Below are positions 44,501-59,257 of a DNA stretch of 64,000 nucleotides, in pieces. Location of the stretch: the NCBI GenBank assembly GCA_943735955.1, contig OX030956.1, forward strand, positions 5,849,876 through 5,913,875, in the 5' to 3' direction. Every line of letters begins with the position of its first letter. Position 1 is the stretch's first letter. The notes below the pieces were generated by a model. The model had not been told where the DNA came from and searched no databases. It worked only from the letters and a program-made list of their open reading frames with translations. Position numbers and translations under genes: made by a program. The stretch is from Piscicola geometra (taxonomy: Eukaryota; Annelida; Clitellata; Hirudinida; Piscicolidae).

Positions 44501-46780
44501 TATCATCTTCATCATCGCCCCCAACAACAACACCAACAACAACACCACCAACATCATCATCACCACCACCACAATCACTACCACCATCATACCATCACCA
44601 CCACCACCAAAATAACCACCACTATCACCCTCATCAACACCACCACCATCATCATCACCAACACTAAAACCACCATCACCACCACCATCATCATCGCCAT
44701 CATAACATCATTATCATGACCTGACCAAAGCCATCATCATCACCACCACCACCACGCACCTGACCAAAGCCCTGTACGATGAACGTCTTCCGGAAGAAGC
44801 CAGGCGTGAGGCCCACCTGCGACATGTAGGAGGCCTCGTTCAGGAAGTTGTTCAGGCCGTAGTAGATGCCCTGTGGTGGAGGGGGGGGGTGTTGAAAGGG
44901 GGTTGGAGGGAAGGGGGTGTTGAGGTTCATGTGGGGGGGTTTGTGGTGATTGTTGGGAGGGGAGATGGTTGTTGAAAGGAGGGGGTTGTTTTTGTTGGAG
45001 GGTTGATGTTTGTTGTTGTTGGGGTTGTTGCTGGAGCGGTTGTTTTTGTGTGGTTGTTGTTTTTGTGTGGTGGTTGTTGTTTTGTGGGTGGTTGTTGTTT
45101 TTGTGTGGTTGTTGTTTTTGTGTGGTGGTTGTTGTTTTTGTGGGTGGTTGTTGTTTTTGTGTTGTGGTTGTTTTTGTGGGTGGTTGTTGTTTTTGTGGGT
45201 GGTTGTTGTTGTGGATTTGTGACGAAAGGTGTAATGCAGTGTGTCTTAATTGACGCTCAAATAGATTAAAGTTAATTGAAAAGTTCGCATATATAGGTTG
45301 AAAAAGTGAGGGTGAGTCGATAAATGGCGGGAAACCTAACTGACCAATCCGGAAGCAGAGTTTCGACCCTTGATACCTCCCTGTGAGATGGCTTTGGAGG
45401 TGACACAAGCCATCGAGTTCAAGTTACCATGACCTGTAGTGGTGATAATGATGATTGTGGTGGTGATGATGACGCTGGTGATGGTGGTGGTGATGATAAT
45501 GATGGTCTATGATCATCAAGGTGAATCTTTAAAATGTTCCATTCTTACTTGAGTCTTTCATTGACAAATCAATCTTATTTAAAAAGTTATGAGCAAGTTT
45601 TTCTAATTATGTATTCATCCACTCAACCCTCATAGCACTTTTCGCCCCCTCCCCATCCACCATGCACCCTCCTCCCCCCCCCATGAGCCATCCAACATTC
45701 GACCACCACCCCCCCCTCCCCCATCAATCATGCACCAAGCACCAATGGTGTTCTTGTAGATGTGGGCCATCCAACTCATCATCGACTCTGTCGCCCCTGC
45801 ATCCGAATCCATCGTGTCCACTGATGGTCCTGATGATGATGATGGTGGCTATGATGGTGGTGGTGTTGATGATGATGATGATAATGCTAATGGTAGTGGC
45901 TTTGACGATGAAGAAGATGATTTTGCATGAATCCTAATTTAAAATATGAACTTCAAAAACTTTAAAAAAATGCCATGTAAATGCATTAGACACCACATTA
46001 GACATCACAACACGCACCTAGAAAGCCCCTCTTGGAGAGTTCAAGGGTGAGTTGTTGGACGATCTTCTCGAGTTCTCGTTGGGAGTACTTCTTTGGGTCT
46101 ATCTGAATGCCCGCGTGTGCGCCACCGAAAGGCACTGTGACACACGCGCACTTGAAGGACGTCAAGGCAGCCTGCGCCTTTATGTAGTCGGCGTCGATGT
46201 CGTCGCTCAGTATGAGGCCTGTAGGGGTTGATTGTGGCTTTTTGTGTGTTGAGGGTTTTTGGGATTAAGTGTTTTAGTATCATGTTTTTGAGATTGATTA
46301 TTTATTAAACATTAAAGTTGAAAAAAAACAATTTTTTTAATTTTTTTATTTTTCAAATGTTAAATATAAACCAATATTGCTCATAAACATATGCTGTAGT
46401 GCAGATATTATTCATGTGCAGACCCTACCTCCTTTGCATGGTTTTCTGTGATGGCTGTGTTGAGCTCTCCAGGCTTTGATCATTTCCCAAGAGCCATTGT
46501 CTTTCCTTATAGGGAAATTCACACTCAGAATGGAATTGCATGGTTTTATGATTCTCAACATGCCCTCTACACGTTTCCTGCGCTCTTTCTCGGGACTTTT
46601 GTCCTTTATAGACTCTATGAGCCTATCTTTCATAATATCAGTGGCTTGGTCATAGTATAAACTGACAGCGTCTCTGAAGCCTATATCACCGCTGGGTAGG
46701 ACAGAGCTCATTGACCGAACTGACGCCTCTGGGACATGACGCACTTTAAGAAACCTAGATGTCGTTTTATACATTTTCAA
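41508..46780 (-). CDS. GLUD1: Glutamate dehydrogenase (hexameric GLUD type), catalytic Lys replaced by His
   Basis: Eleven phase-consistent exons (46429-46780, 46018-46218, 45743-45820, 45345-45433, 44760-44870, 44128-44253, 43329-43508, 43049-43107, 42673-42779, 41932-42086 and 41508-41627) give 525 residues, against about 558 for the human precursor. GLUD interconverts glutamate and 2-oxoglutarate in mitochondria; the Arg/Ser-rich N-terminus could be a targeting peptide. Conserved blocks: [99 protein letters not shown] (Rossmann), [46 protein letters not shown] and [16 protein letters not shown]. The substrate lysines in CKGG and SFKCA remain. The active-site lysine of PFGGAKAG is His (GGAHAG), and DVPAPDMSTG reads [10 protein letters not shown], keeping the Asp. 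It may be an inactive or altered paralogue. Exons remain intact. Confidence 0.92.
41690..41775 (+). mobile_element. tRNA-like SINE head in a GDH intron
   Basis: ATAATGGTTAAGACGCTAGG resembles a pol III A box. AAGTTTGATTCCTGGC, about 45 bases later, fits a B box (GTTCGATTCC) with one change. No cloverleaf 3' end with CCA is present and the flanks are intronic, so a SINE head is more likely than a tRNA gene. Confidence 0.45.
42109..42672. repeat. (ACTC/AATC)n microsatellite, 560 bp
   Basis: Mixed ACTC and AATC tetramers fill the GDH intron between exons 42673-42779 and 41932-42086. On the minus strand it begins with the donor GTGAGTGAGTGAG. All three frames are open and give meaningless Ser/His/Thr/Gln/Asn repeats. 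Confidence 0.95.
43560..43760. repeat. GGAGGTGGGATGGTGTGGGTT minisatellite
   Basis: Degenerate G/T-rich units of 20-25 bp in a GDH intron upstream of exon 43329-43508 (minus-strand sense). Confidence 0.75.
44295..44390 (+). mobile_element. Possible degenerate SINE head
   Basis: GTGGCGGGTTAGAGAGCG and, 35 bases later, GTGGTTTCAATTCTTGC resemble A- and B-box order with mismatches. It lies in a GDH intron. The support is weak. Confidence 0.3.
45000..45225. repeat. GTTGTTTTTGTGTGGTG minisatellite
   Basis: Degenerate 15-24 bp units in a GDH intron, giving false Cys/Val-rich frames on the plus strand. Confidence 0.8.
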
Positions 46781-47136
46781 AGTGAAATGATAAGCTGTTT
46801 AAATTTTCGGCAGATAACCTTTAGGCGATCGCTTATCTTATCTTTATACGTCCAGGCTTTTGCCTTTTAAAACACTTGATGTATTTTTTTTATTTTTTTT
46901 TATTTTTAGTTTAATAATCATTTTAAAATTAAATTTATTCTTTTTTATTTATCAAACTATAATTAAAGGATTTTTTAAATATTTTTCTATATTTTTGCGT
47001 GTGTTTAGTAGAACCTCAGAATAATTTAATTAAATATAGTTTTTCCTAAAATATAAATATTTTTTCAACTAATTTGTGAGAAAAAATTAGTATTATTATA
47101 TTTTAATAAAAAATTCATTCAAACTATTTTTTTAAC
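46781..47136. promoter_or_regulatory. Shared upstream region between divergent GDH and DNAJB12-like genes
   Basis: The two start codons are 356 bp apart on opposite strands, so both promoters must lie here unless the first coding exons are preceded by distant untranslated exons. The left 90 bases are mixed in composition (contains GGCGATCGCTTATC); the rest is T/A-rich. No TATA box can be assigned with confidence. Confidence 0.5.
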
Positions 47137-50049
<2,913 letters not shown>

Positions 50050-50589
50050 TGTGCTGGTGGGGATGGTGCTGGTGCTATTAGGGGTGGGGCATTCGGGGTT
50101 TGGTTGTGGTGGTGGTTTTGGGGGTTAAGTGGTGCTATTAAGTGTTGTTGGTGGTTGTGGTGGTGGTATTGGGGGTTTAAGTGGTGTTGGTGGTTGGGGG
50201 GTGGTTGTTTCTGGTGGTAGTTTGAATGATGAAAGTGGTAGTTTCAGTGGTGGTTTGAGTGGTGGTGGTTGTGTGATAATAACTTTTGTTAAAATCATGG
50301 GCGGTGAACATAAATCTGCGGAGAAATCAATTCGTCGTGCCGCGGAAAAAATGACAATTCGTTATGATTAAAATCATTATTATTAACATCACCATTGTCG
50401 TTAACATCATCAATATCATCATTATTATTATTGTCAACATATCTCAATGGTGATACAAACCATGATATTGTTTAGAAATTTTGTGATATTTTTTACTCAC
50501 TCTAGTCGCTCAGCTGTGCTTCCTCCCTTGAACCTCCTGCTCTGACCTCTAAATATCTTATAATACTCATATATAAAATATTAAAAATT

Positions 50590-50812
50590 ATAGTAATAAT
50601 AATTATAGTATTAATAATTATAGTATTAATAATTATAGTAATAATAATTATAGTAATAATAATTATAGGGATAATAATTATAGGGATAATAATTATAGTA
50701 ATAATAATTATAGGGATAATAATTATAGTAATAGTAATTATAGGGATAATAATTATAGGGATAATAATTATAGTAATAATAATTATAGTAATAATAATTA
50801 TTATAATATTTT
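50590..50812. repeat. TAATAATTATAG(TA/GGA) minisatellite
   Basis: About 18 copies of a 12-bp unit TAATAATTATAG with GTA or GGA variation at the junction. Confidence 0.88.
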
Positions 50813-51359
50813 TATTAATAATATATTTTAGTGACTAATACTGGTCTTTTGATATATAAAGGATTTATTCGAGTTGTTTGACTAGTTGTTCTATCATGGA
50901 GATGCCATCTATTTTCACTTTAATTTATTTCTTTTCGCCGAGTTTGTAGTTACTTATTGAATCTCTGAAACCATGGCGTTTTCAATGATGCACAGAACTG
51001 ATTTAGTCTCCGATTTTAAAAAGATTCATTGTAAAAAGAAAGTCTTTCTTAAAGTTTTCCTGCAGTATTAAAGTAAATTAAATGCTCTATTATAATTTTC
51101 AGATTGATCAAATTTATTTCAAACAAATTACTAATTAGAAAATTCAAATAAAAACTCAATTGACCGTCCAGTTAATTATATCTAATTAATCATCAAACCT
51201 TCTTGATGTATAAATACTTGATGGATCTCGTCGTCAAAGGCCACTGCAACTTTTCCCACTGCGGCGAACGTCGATAAAACATAACTTCCGGCTCGGCGAC
51301 AAGATCGATCGCTCGAGAGAGTGGCTCACAAATGGATGTTTCACTGAAGCAGTGGTGAT

Positions 51360-51645
51360 GCTCTCGAGATACTGATATCGCTGATGCTCCTACTGTTTCT
51401 TCTGATATAGCTACTACTACTACTAATAATAATACTACTACTACTACAACTACTACTACTACTAGTACTACTACTACTACCACTAACACTACCACCACTA
51501 CTACTATCACCACCACCACTGCCACCACCTCCTTGGGCGCTTCGTTGCTCTCGTGTGAGGACTCAGGCGATCACGGCACATCCCTACTCGACTCAAACAG
51601 CACAGCTTATAACTACGTTCAAAGTAATTATATGTTCATAGTATA
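51360..51645 (+). other. Unassigned Thr-rich open frame
   Basis: The frame contains DIADAPTVSSDIA, a run of ACT/ACC/ACA threonine codons, then LGASLLSCEDSGDHGTSLLD. The mixed codons in the Thr run and the ordinary residues after it are more gene-like than the pure arrays nearby. No initiation codon, splice partner or family could be identified. Confidence 0.25.
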
Positions 51646-52224
51646 AACTTTATAAAAGTTTATTTTATTTTTTACATATTTAAAAAGAATTTTTTTTATA
51701 CATACACTATTTTATCTACAAAATTTTATTTTATAGTGTATGTATACAAAATTGTTTTTATTTGTTCACATATAAAAAAAACATCTAAACAAATAAATAA
51801 AATGGTGTATACATGCGCCATTTTAATAATTTGTTCACATTCATGTTAAAAAGCCGCTTCAAGTATGAAGAGCGGAAGGAAGCGAATTCAAAAAGTTTGA
51901 ATAAAAGTCGACCTTTCAGGAAATGGCTATAAATGTATTAGAAGCAGGTACGTTTAATTAAAAATTAAGAGTTATAAATTATAATTATACAAAAAAGATG
52001 TATACATTATTTAATAATAATAATGTTTACGATAAACTTATGAATAGCTTTAATCATTTAAGTTTAATGAGTATTCAAAACATTAAGCAGTAAATACGAA
52101 ATCTTACTACCATGTTTGAGCTATTTATCTTCTTATACTTATCCCCTTATTTGAAAAGTTTATTTTTTGAAAAAAGTGGTCAGATAAATGAAAAAACATT
52201 TTATTGTTTTGTATTTTTTTTATT

Positions 52225-52775
52225 GTCCTGTATTTTTTCTTACTGTATTTTTTTAAATATGTAATTTATTGTATTGCATTGTATTTTATTGTATTGCATT
52301 GTATTTTATTGTATTGCATTGTATTTTACTATATTGCATTGTATTTTATTGTATTGCAATGTATTTTATTGTATTGCATTGTATTTTATTGTATTGCATT
52401 GTATTTTATTGTATTGCATTGTATTTTATTTTATTGCATTGTATTTTATTGTATTGCATTGTATTTTATTGTATTGCATTGTAATTTATTGTATTGCATT
52501 GTATTTTATTGTATTGCATTGTATTTTATTGTATTGCATTGTATTTTATTGTATTGCATTGTAATTTATTGTATTGCATTGTATTTTATTGTATTGCATT
52601 GTATTTTATTGTATTGCCTTGTATTTTATTGTATTGCATTGTATTTTATTGTATTGCATTGTATTTTATTGTATTGCATTGTAATTTAATGTATTGCATT
52701 TTATTTTATTGTATTGCATTTTATTTTATTGCATTTTGTTTTATTGTGATACATAGCATTTTATTGTATTGTATT
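52225..52775. repeat. 20-bp minisatellite TATTGCATTGTATTTTATTG
   Basis: About 25 nearly identical units with scattered single-base variants. The unit length is not a multiple of three, so three Cys/Ile/Leu/Tyr-rich false frames appear. Confidence 0.93.
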
Positions 52776-52841
52776 TTGAACGACCTTCCGAGTGACTCCA
52801 TGATTTTATCTTGAGAACCTTTCATGCTTGCAAGCTATAAA

Positions 52842-53004
52842 CATTTAATTTAATTTAATTTAATTTAATTTAATTTAATTTAATTTAATTTAATTTAATT
52901 TAATTTAATTTAATTTAATTTAATTTAATTTAATTTAATTTAATTTAATTTAATTTAATTTAATTTAATTTAATTTAATTTAATTTAATTTAATTTAATT
53001 TAAT
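52842..53004. repeat. (AATTT)n microsatellite
   Basis: About 32 uninterrupted AATTT pentamers. They are followed to about 53160 by degenerate AACAATTATAAACAAAAAAT units. Confidence 0.95.
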
Positions 53005-53985
53005 AAAGAACAATTAATATAAACAATTATAAACAAAAAATTAATATAAACAATTATAAACAAAAAATTAACATAAACAATTAATATCAACAATTATAAA
53101 CAAAAAATTAATATAAACATTTAATATAAACAATTATAAAAACACAATTAATGTAAACACGAAAAACAATAACATTTGATCATTTAAAAATGTCATCGAA
53201 AAGCCCAACAACAAATAAGACGACAAAAAAAACTACAACAACAAATAAAAAAAATTTAAAAACTAAATAATGAAATAAATAGATAAAAAAATTACAACAA
53301 CAACAAATAAGAAAATTATGAAAACTAAATAAAGAAATAAATAGCAACAAAAAAACTACAACATCAACAACAAAATTACAAGAAAAAACAAAAATAATAC
53401 AAAACAGCAAAACGACCACAAAACTCAAAAAACTTGAGCAATAATAGCTTGGTAGGGGACAATCGCATAGAATACGCAACCACAAAAGGGAGGCAATCTT
53501 TCGCTCGCGTGTCTGGAGCTTCCGACGCTGCGAAGAAAGAGCAGCAGCGGGTGGGCGGCTTGACTTTCGAGAGTCCTCGTTTCGATCATCCAAACGAATT
53601 ATTCATCACCCATTCTTCCCACTGATCTCTTTCCACTGATCTCTTTCCACTGATCTTCTGAGCGATGAAATAGAGTTTTATGCACTTTGTTTTTTTGGTT
53701 TTTATTTTGATGTGTTGAAATAAATAATAGAATATTCAAATGAGTGTAGTCTATACTGTATAGTCTATACGGTATAGAACGGGTTTTGAAAAGTCTCATT
53801 CTTATATAAGGGTAAAAAAATAAAAGTGTCGAAGTGAAAAAATTAAAATTTGATTTTGACAACTGAAAAATAATTATAAAGATGTAAAAGACGGTTGAGA
53901 AATAAAATTGAAAAGAAAAAAGAGGATGAATGAAAGGCATAGAAGGAGTCGAAGAGGTTTCAAAGCTCTATTGTTGGGTCTATGA

Positions 53986-54490
53986 TAGAGACCGACCGAA
54001 ACAGATATTTTTATTTCGGCCGAAACCGAAATTAGGCCGAAATTAAAATCCCATTTTCGGCCGAAACCGAAATTAAGCCGAAATTGAATATCAAATTTCG
54101 GGCGAAACCGAAATTAAACCGAAATTGTAAGCAGATTTTCGGCCAAAACCGAAGCCGAAACCGAAATTTTTCCCAACTTTTATTAAAAATGAAAAAATAG
54201 TATTTAATGATGACAATGCCAGTTTAATAAGTAAATCCAAACAAGCGTATATTTTAGGCAAAAAAATATAATGTTTTTCAACAACAAAAATTTTTTGTTG
54301 TTGACAGGCTTTGCTTTGGTCAGACTGACATTTTGTAAAAAACTTCCAAATAGGATTCAACGACATTCTCACAATTTATTTTTGAATTAATTAATCGAAG
54401 CCAAATCTTCTCGTTCTTTCGACTTATATACAGTGTTTTTCAAAGCATGGATATCTAGAATTCCACATGCTTGTATATCTTATTCGAATA

Positions 54491-54588
<98 letters not shown>

Positions 54589-55182
54589 ACCTCTAATAAA
54601 TCGACCCTCTGGATCATTGCCAAAGATGCATTTAACTTTCCCATCACATCTAAGAGATATCTAATAAAGATGAGAATCGAACCAAAACTTAATAATTCGA
54701 GCTCGATTGAGGATATACAGAGACTTACTTTTGACAATAACATTTTTTGAACAAATGTTTTGTTAAATATTATCATTGAATGTATCCCAATTTACTTAAA
54801 TAGCAAATACATAATTGTTGTTCCAGATGCTTGTATATGTTATTTGAATAATTAGTTTGATGACACCCATAAATCAATCAACCACGATAACTAATAGATA
54901 TCTAATAGAGAATCGAACCGAACTTAATAGTTCGATTGAAGATACAGATATATCAGATAAACTACATAAATAAATTAAAATGTCGGTTTTTCGGTAAATA
55001 TGAGATCCATTTCGGCCGAAACCGAAATTGAGCCGAAATTACAAAATTATTTTCGGCCGAAACCGAAAAATGGCCGAAATTGTAAAATTAGATTCGGCCG
55101 AAACCGAAAAATGGCCGAAACTAAGAAAATTGGCAATTTCGGCGCCGAAACCGAAACCGAACCGAATTTCGGTCGGTCTCTA
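53986..55182 (-). mobile_element. hAT-type foldback MITE, copy 2
   Basis: Same family as 6190-7067 but inverted. It has the same termini TAGAGACCGACCGAAA and TTCGGTCGGTCTCTA, and is flanked by a different exact octamer, GTCTATGA (53978-53985 and 55183-55190). It is 1,197 bp long. Relative to copy 1 it has an expanded (GT)n tract (54492-54590) and about 265 bp of extra sequence (about 54225-54490). The TTTCGGCCGAAA-based subrepeats fill both arms. The different target duplication shows an independent insertion. Confidence 0.92.
54492..54590. repeat. (GT)n microsatellite inside the MITE
   Basis: About 48 GT units with a few interruptions, at the place where copy 1 has only seven or eight AC units. 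Confidence 0.93.
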
Positions 55183-55190
55183 GTCTATGA

Positions 55191-58100
55191 GAAATGTTAG
55201 CATCGTTTATGACGCAGTGATTTGGAAATAAATAATTTTAATAAGTTTGTATAGAATCATCAAGAAATAAAATTGATTTAATATTCACTATTCGTCAAAG
55301 TTTGACTTTAACAACATGATTCAATCCTATTTAATAGGACCTTACTAATACTGTTACACGAGGCACAAGAAAAATCTGTGCATTAAATGTTTTAAAAAAT
55401 AATAAATATAATGGGTTGATTTTATTATTTCGTATCAATACGTGAAGAAAACATTTTTTAAATATTTAAAAACAAAAGTTTAAAACTTCTTTTCCATGAA
55501 TTTATACAAATATCGAACTAGAAGATCAAAAAGACCATATAATGAGAGGTTTAGTGATAAAAAGCAGTTGAAAAAATGATTAAAAAACATTATTTTGAAA
55601 AAATATTTTTATTAAACGGAAAAATCCAAGATAAAAAGAGAAGAAGAGTGGAAAGAAAGAGGGAAGGTCTTTGCACGCGAGCGAAGTCATTTAATGGACA
55701 AAGTTCTTTTGTTTGCGAGGTAGTCATGCGAGCAACTCACAAAGAAGCCTTTTCAATTGCTCCTTTATGATTTCTCTAGCAATTAACTTCTGAGAATTAA
55801 TAGCTGCACTGCTTCCAGTAGTTCTCACTCACCACTCACTCACTCACTCACTCACTCACTCACTCACTCACTCACTCACTCACTCACTCACTCACTCACT
55901 CACTCACTCACTCACTCACTCACTCACTCACTCACTCACTCACTCACTCACTCACTCACTCACTCACTCACTCACTCACTCACTCACTCACTCACTCACT
56001 CACTCACTCCACCTTTCCTCTGCAGAATTCTTCTGTCTTCTACTCTTCCACGACTCACAGTTCCTCCTCTAACTTCTTTCCATAAACTGAAAAATACTAA
56101 CCTCCTTTTCCTCCCACCTCTCTACCAATTATTCTTTTGAAAAAAATGCAAGAAGTGCCTTCATCCAACAAACAAACAAGTTGAATTCTTTGTTGAATCA
56201 TTCACATGCCTGGCGTGAGTTGCCGTCACAGCTTCGAAGGCAACGCAGGCAAGTGAGCAGTCTCCAGGCAGCAGACTTGTGCAGAAACGACCCGAGATTT
56301 TTATTTTTAGGACAAACCAGTTCGATACTTTCCATAAAAAGTGCACTGATGATTGCAGGCTACACGAGGTTTTCGTGTTGTTGCCCTCATATAAAAGACA
56401 CTCCCATTCAAGGACCATCCTTCTTCTTTCATACAATGAGTCTTTTCTTTTATATAGGGGTTTTAAAGAGAATTTAATATTATTAGCTGTTTAAATGTTT
56501 TAAAAACATTAATTTTGTTTGCTGCTTGGAATCGATCATTTCAAAAACGGTAATGTTGAAAAATGTGAAATCGCTAACGTCAATTTATAAATCGTTTAAG
56601 ATTTTTAAAAGATCAAAAAGATAATTATTGCACTCACAATCAAATTTTAGTTTTAATTAAAATTCAAAATGATGAATCTGCAAAAAATTCATATTAACTA
56701 ATTAACAATTGATTAAGCAATTAGAGCCTTATTAATGAAGAAAAAAACGACGTTTGACACTTAAGGAAAAGACGAAATTTTTCGAGAAAAGCGAGGGAAA
56801 AGGCTAAAAAACAATAGTTGTGCGTGTATTGTTCCTCGATTTGACAAGTAATCGTTGCAATCGATGCAATACAATGCCTCCCTCGCTCCTCCCTCATATC
56901 TGCACATCCGTCAGAGCCTCTCAGATCGGCATTATCGTCGTACTCACCGCTCTCCTCTTCTTTATTCCTTAATTATTTCTCCCTATTCCTCCCCCACCAC
57001 TCACTCGCCAGTGGGTTTTTAAGGGTTTTTTTTGCTATGAGGTTTTTTTAGTGTTTTTGTGTGTTTTTTTATAGAATTGAAAGTTTTATTAGGTGTTAAG
57101 AATTTTTTTCCTTTTTTTAAATGTTGTGAATGTTGTAGTAGTTGTTGTTGTATTTGTTGTAGTTGTTATATTTGTTGCTGTTGTAGTTGTTGTTATAATT
57201 GTTGCGGTTGTTGCGATTAAGCGGCCACTAATTATCGGACTTATTGGATTGCATTAAACAATCATATCTTTGTTTTTGTGCGAGAAACTATTCGCTTACA
57301 ACACAACACTTTCATAACACCTTCGGAAAAAAGAAACGAGTTTTATCGAATTCTGGTTTTCTTGCTAAATAAATATATTTTCCAGCAGTTGGACATTGAA
57401 TTTAATAAATATTTATCTTTTCTTTATGTTCAAAAGTAATTAAAAAAAGAAATAATTGCGTCATTTCTATGCGGATAATAAATTACATTTATAGCATTTC
57501 TTATTTACTGTCCTATTGCTTCTATACACGTTTGAGCGACATCGAGGCTCTGCGAATCTATATATTTTGAAGGCAGGAGAGGTGTTATTGGAATCATCAA
57601 ATGCTTTATGGAGGCGAGACTGATGAACTGATGCGATCATGAAATTAGAATCATGCGCAGAAGGATCGAGACGGATTCCCAGATACATCTATGTCTCGTT
57701 AGCGCTCTTCTTTTTTTTGATTTTTGGAGAAATTCATTGCGTTGAAGAAATTCGTATTTAGAGTTTGTTGTACTTATTAATACTTTCATAACAAACATCA
57801 AATATAATAAAAGTTAATAACGGAAAATTTTGAATTTATTTACAACAATATTTCGAAACACATAAAAAGAACATTAAATTTTCGCAACAAACTAAACTCT
57901 CTTCATCGGAGCAATCATTAACCCGCCTCAAAGGTGCATAATCATCGCTTAATGAAAGCCTGCCGACAACAGGTGTGAGGAGCTGTCGGTCAGCCGTTTG
58001 TGTGTTTTTGCAACAAATGTTGATTTAAAATCATTTAAACAATCTATCAACGATTTATTCAAGCTACCGCTAATTTATTGGTCTCCCAAGGTGAGCCTTC

Positions 58101-58799
58101 AAAAACGTTGCGTCAAATATTGTCTAGCAGTGCCTTTGAACTATTGAATAATTAAATCAAATTATTGGTTTTAAGTCATTTTGCTTTTTATTTCGATATT
58201 CAAAAAGATTTATATTTCTTTAAATAAACTCTACAAATACTTAAATACCTAAATTTATAGTTGAAAACCGAAAATTAAATATACTTTTTATGAGTTTTTT
58301 CATTCGCTAAAAAAAGCGCATCTATCTGTATACATTGTACGTCGTACACGGCCTAATAACAGCCCATAAACGCATATAACTTTCACATACATACGCAGAC
58401 ACAAACTCACATAAAGACACACATATAAATGAATTCATATATAGAGAAGAAGATGAGGAGACAAAAGTTAGAGAAAGAACGTCAGTGCATCTCGCTAAGT
58501 AAAGAAAACTGAAGGTAGGCTGAGATTCACTGGCGCCAGTATAACTTTAAGTAACGTATGATAGAGTTTTAGATTAATTTAATCTAACATTTAAAAACAT
58601 TAAATTGAAAGATCTGTTCAAGATATTGACGCGAGAAAAGCTTAGCAGTTATTTCGAAAAAATTCGAAAAACATTCTGCGATCTGGACATTCGAAGGTCT
58701 GGACATTCGAAGGGGCTTGCGAGGTACAGTGAGTCACAGATTGAAAATAGAAAATAAAATAAATATTTTAAGTCATAAAAGCAAGTTATCAAAATCAGA
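55191..58799. other. Intergenic / ONECUT upstream region
   Basis: No gene is recognised. The stretch holds an (ACTC)n array at 55829-56008 and mixed-composition sequence from 56.8 to 58.8 kb that presumably includes the 5' UTR and promoter of the ONECUT gene. The frames at 56161-56436 and 57467-57688 (minus) resemble nothing known. A duplicated phrase TCTGGACATTCGAAGG lies at about 58680-58710. Confidence 0.5.
55829..56008. repeat. (ACTC)n microsatellite
   Basis: About 45 perfect ACTC units. Confidence 0.96.
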
Positions 58800-59226
58800 A
58801 TGGAGGTAGCGTATAGCAACTATTACGACAATAAAGAAGCCAAGACGTTCAAATACAACAAATTAGAAAATCTTTCTAATAACAGAAGCGGCAATTCCGA
58901 TGATAACACCAACAAAGTAACCTCCAGCAATAACACCGACAGTTTGAACTTAAATACTCAAAAAGTCAATGGCAACGGCAACAAGCAGATTGATGATCGT
59001 GACGGCAAAAGCCACAAGCGCGCCGAACACTACTACTCGTCGTTTGATTTATTCGAGGCGAAGAAGCTAACGACAAGAAACAAAGAAGATGAAGAGGAGG
59101 ATAAAGAGGATGACGACGATGTAGTTAACGCTGCCTACAACAAGACACCCTTCTCAGTGCTTGGAGAGCTGCATGAAAAACAAAATGACGAAAATTTTTC
59201 GTTCACCAAGTACGCTCTACTGCACC

Positions 59227-59257
<31 letters not shown>

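Larger units (their letters stand above)
50050..53977. other. Intergenic, repeat-rich
   Basis: No gene is recognised. The stretch holds G/T-rich DNA (50050-50280), a TAATAATTATAG array, an unrecognised Thr-rich frame near 51.4 kb, and long A/T minisatellites. The frames at 53180-53593 (minus) and 53434-53625 (plus) show no family resemblance. Confidence 0.55.

Noticed and set aside
56161..56436. Cys-containing 91-residue frame on the minus strand
   Set aside because: No family resemblance, no splice context and an overlapping open frame on the other strand.
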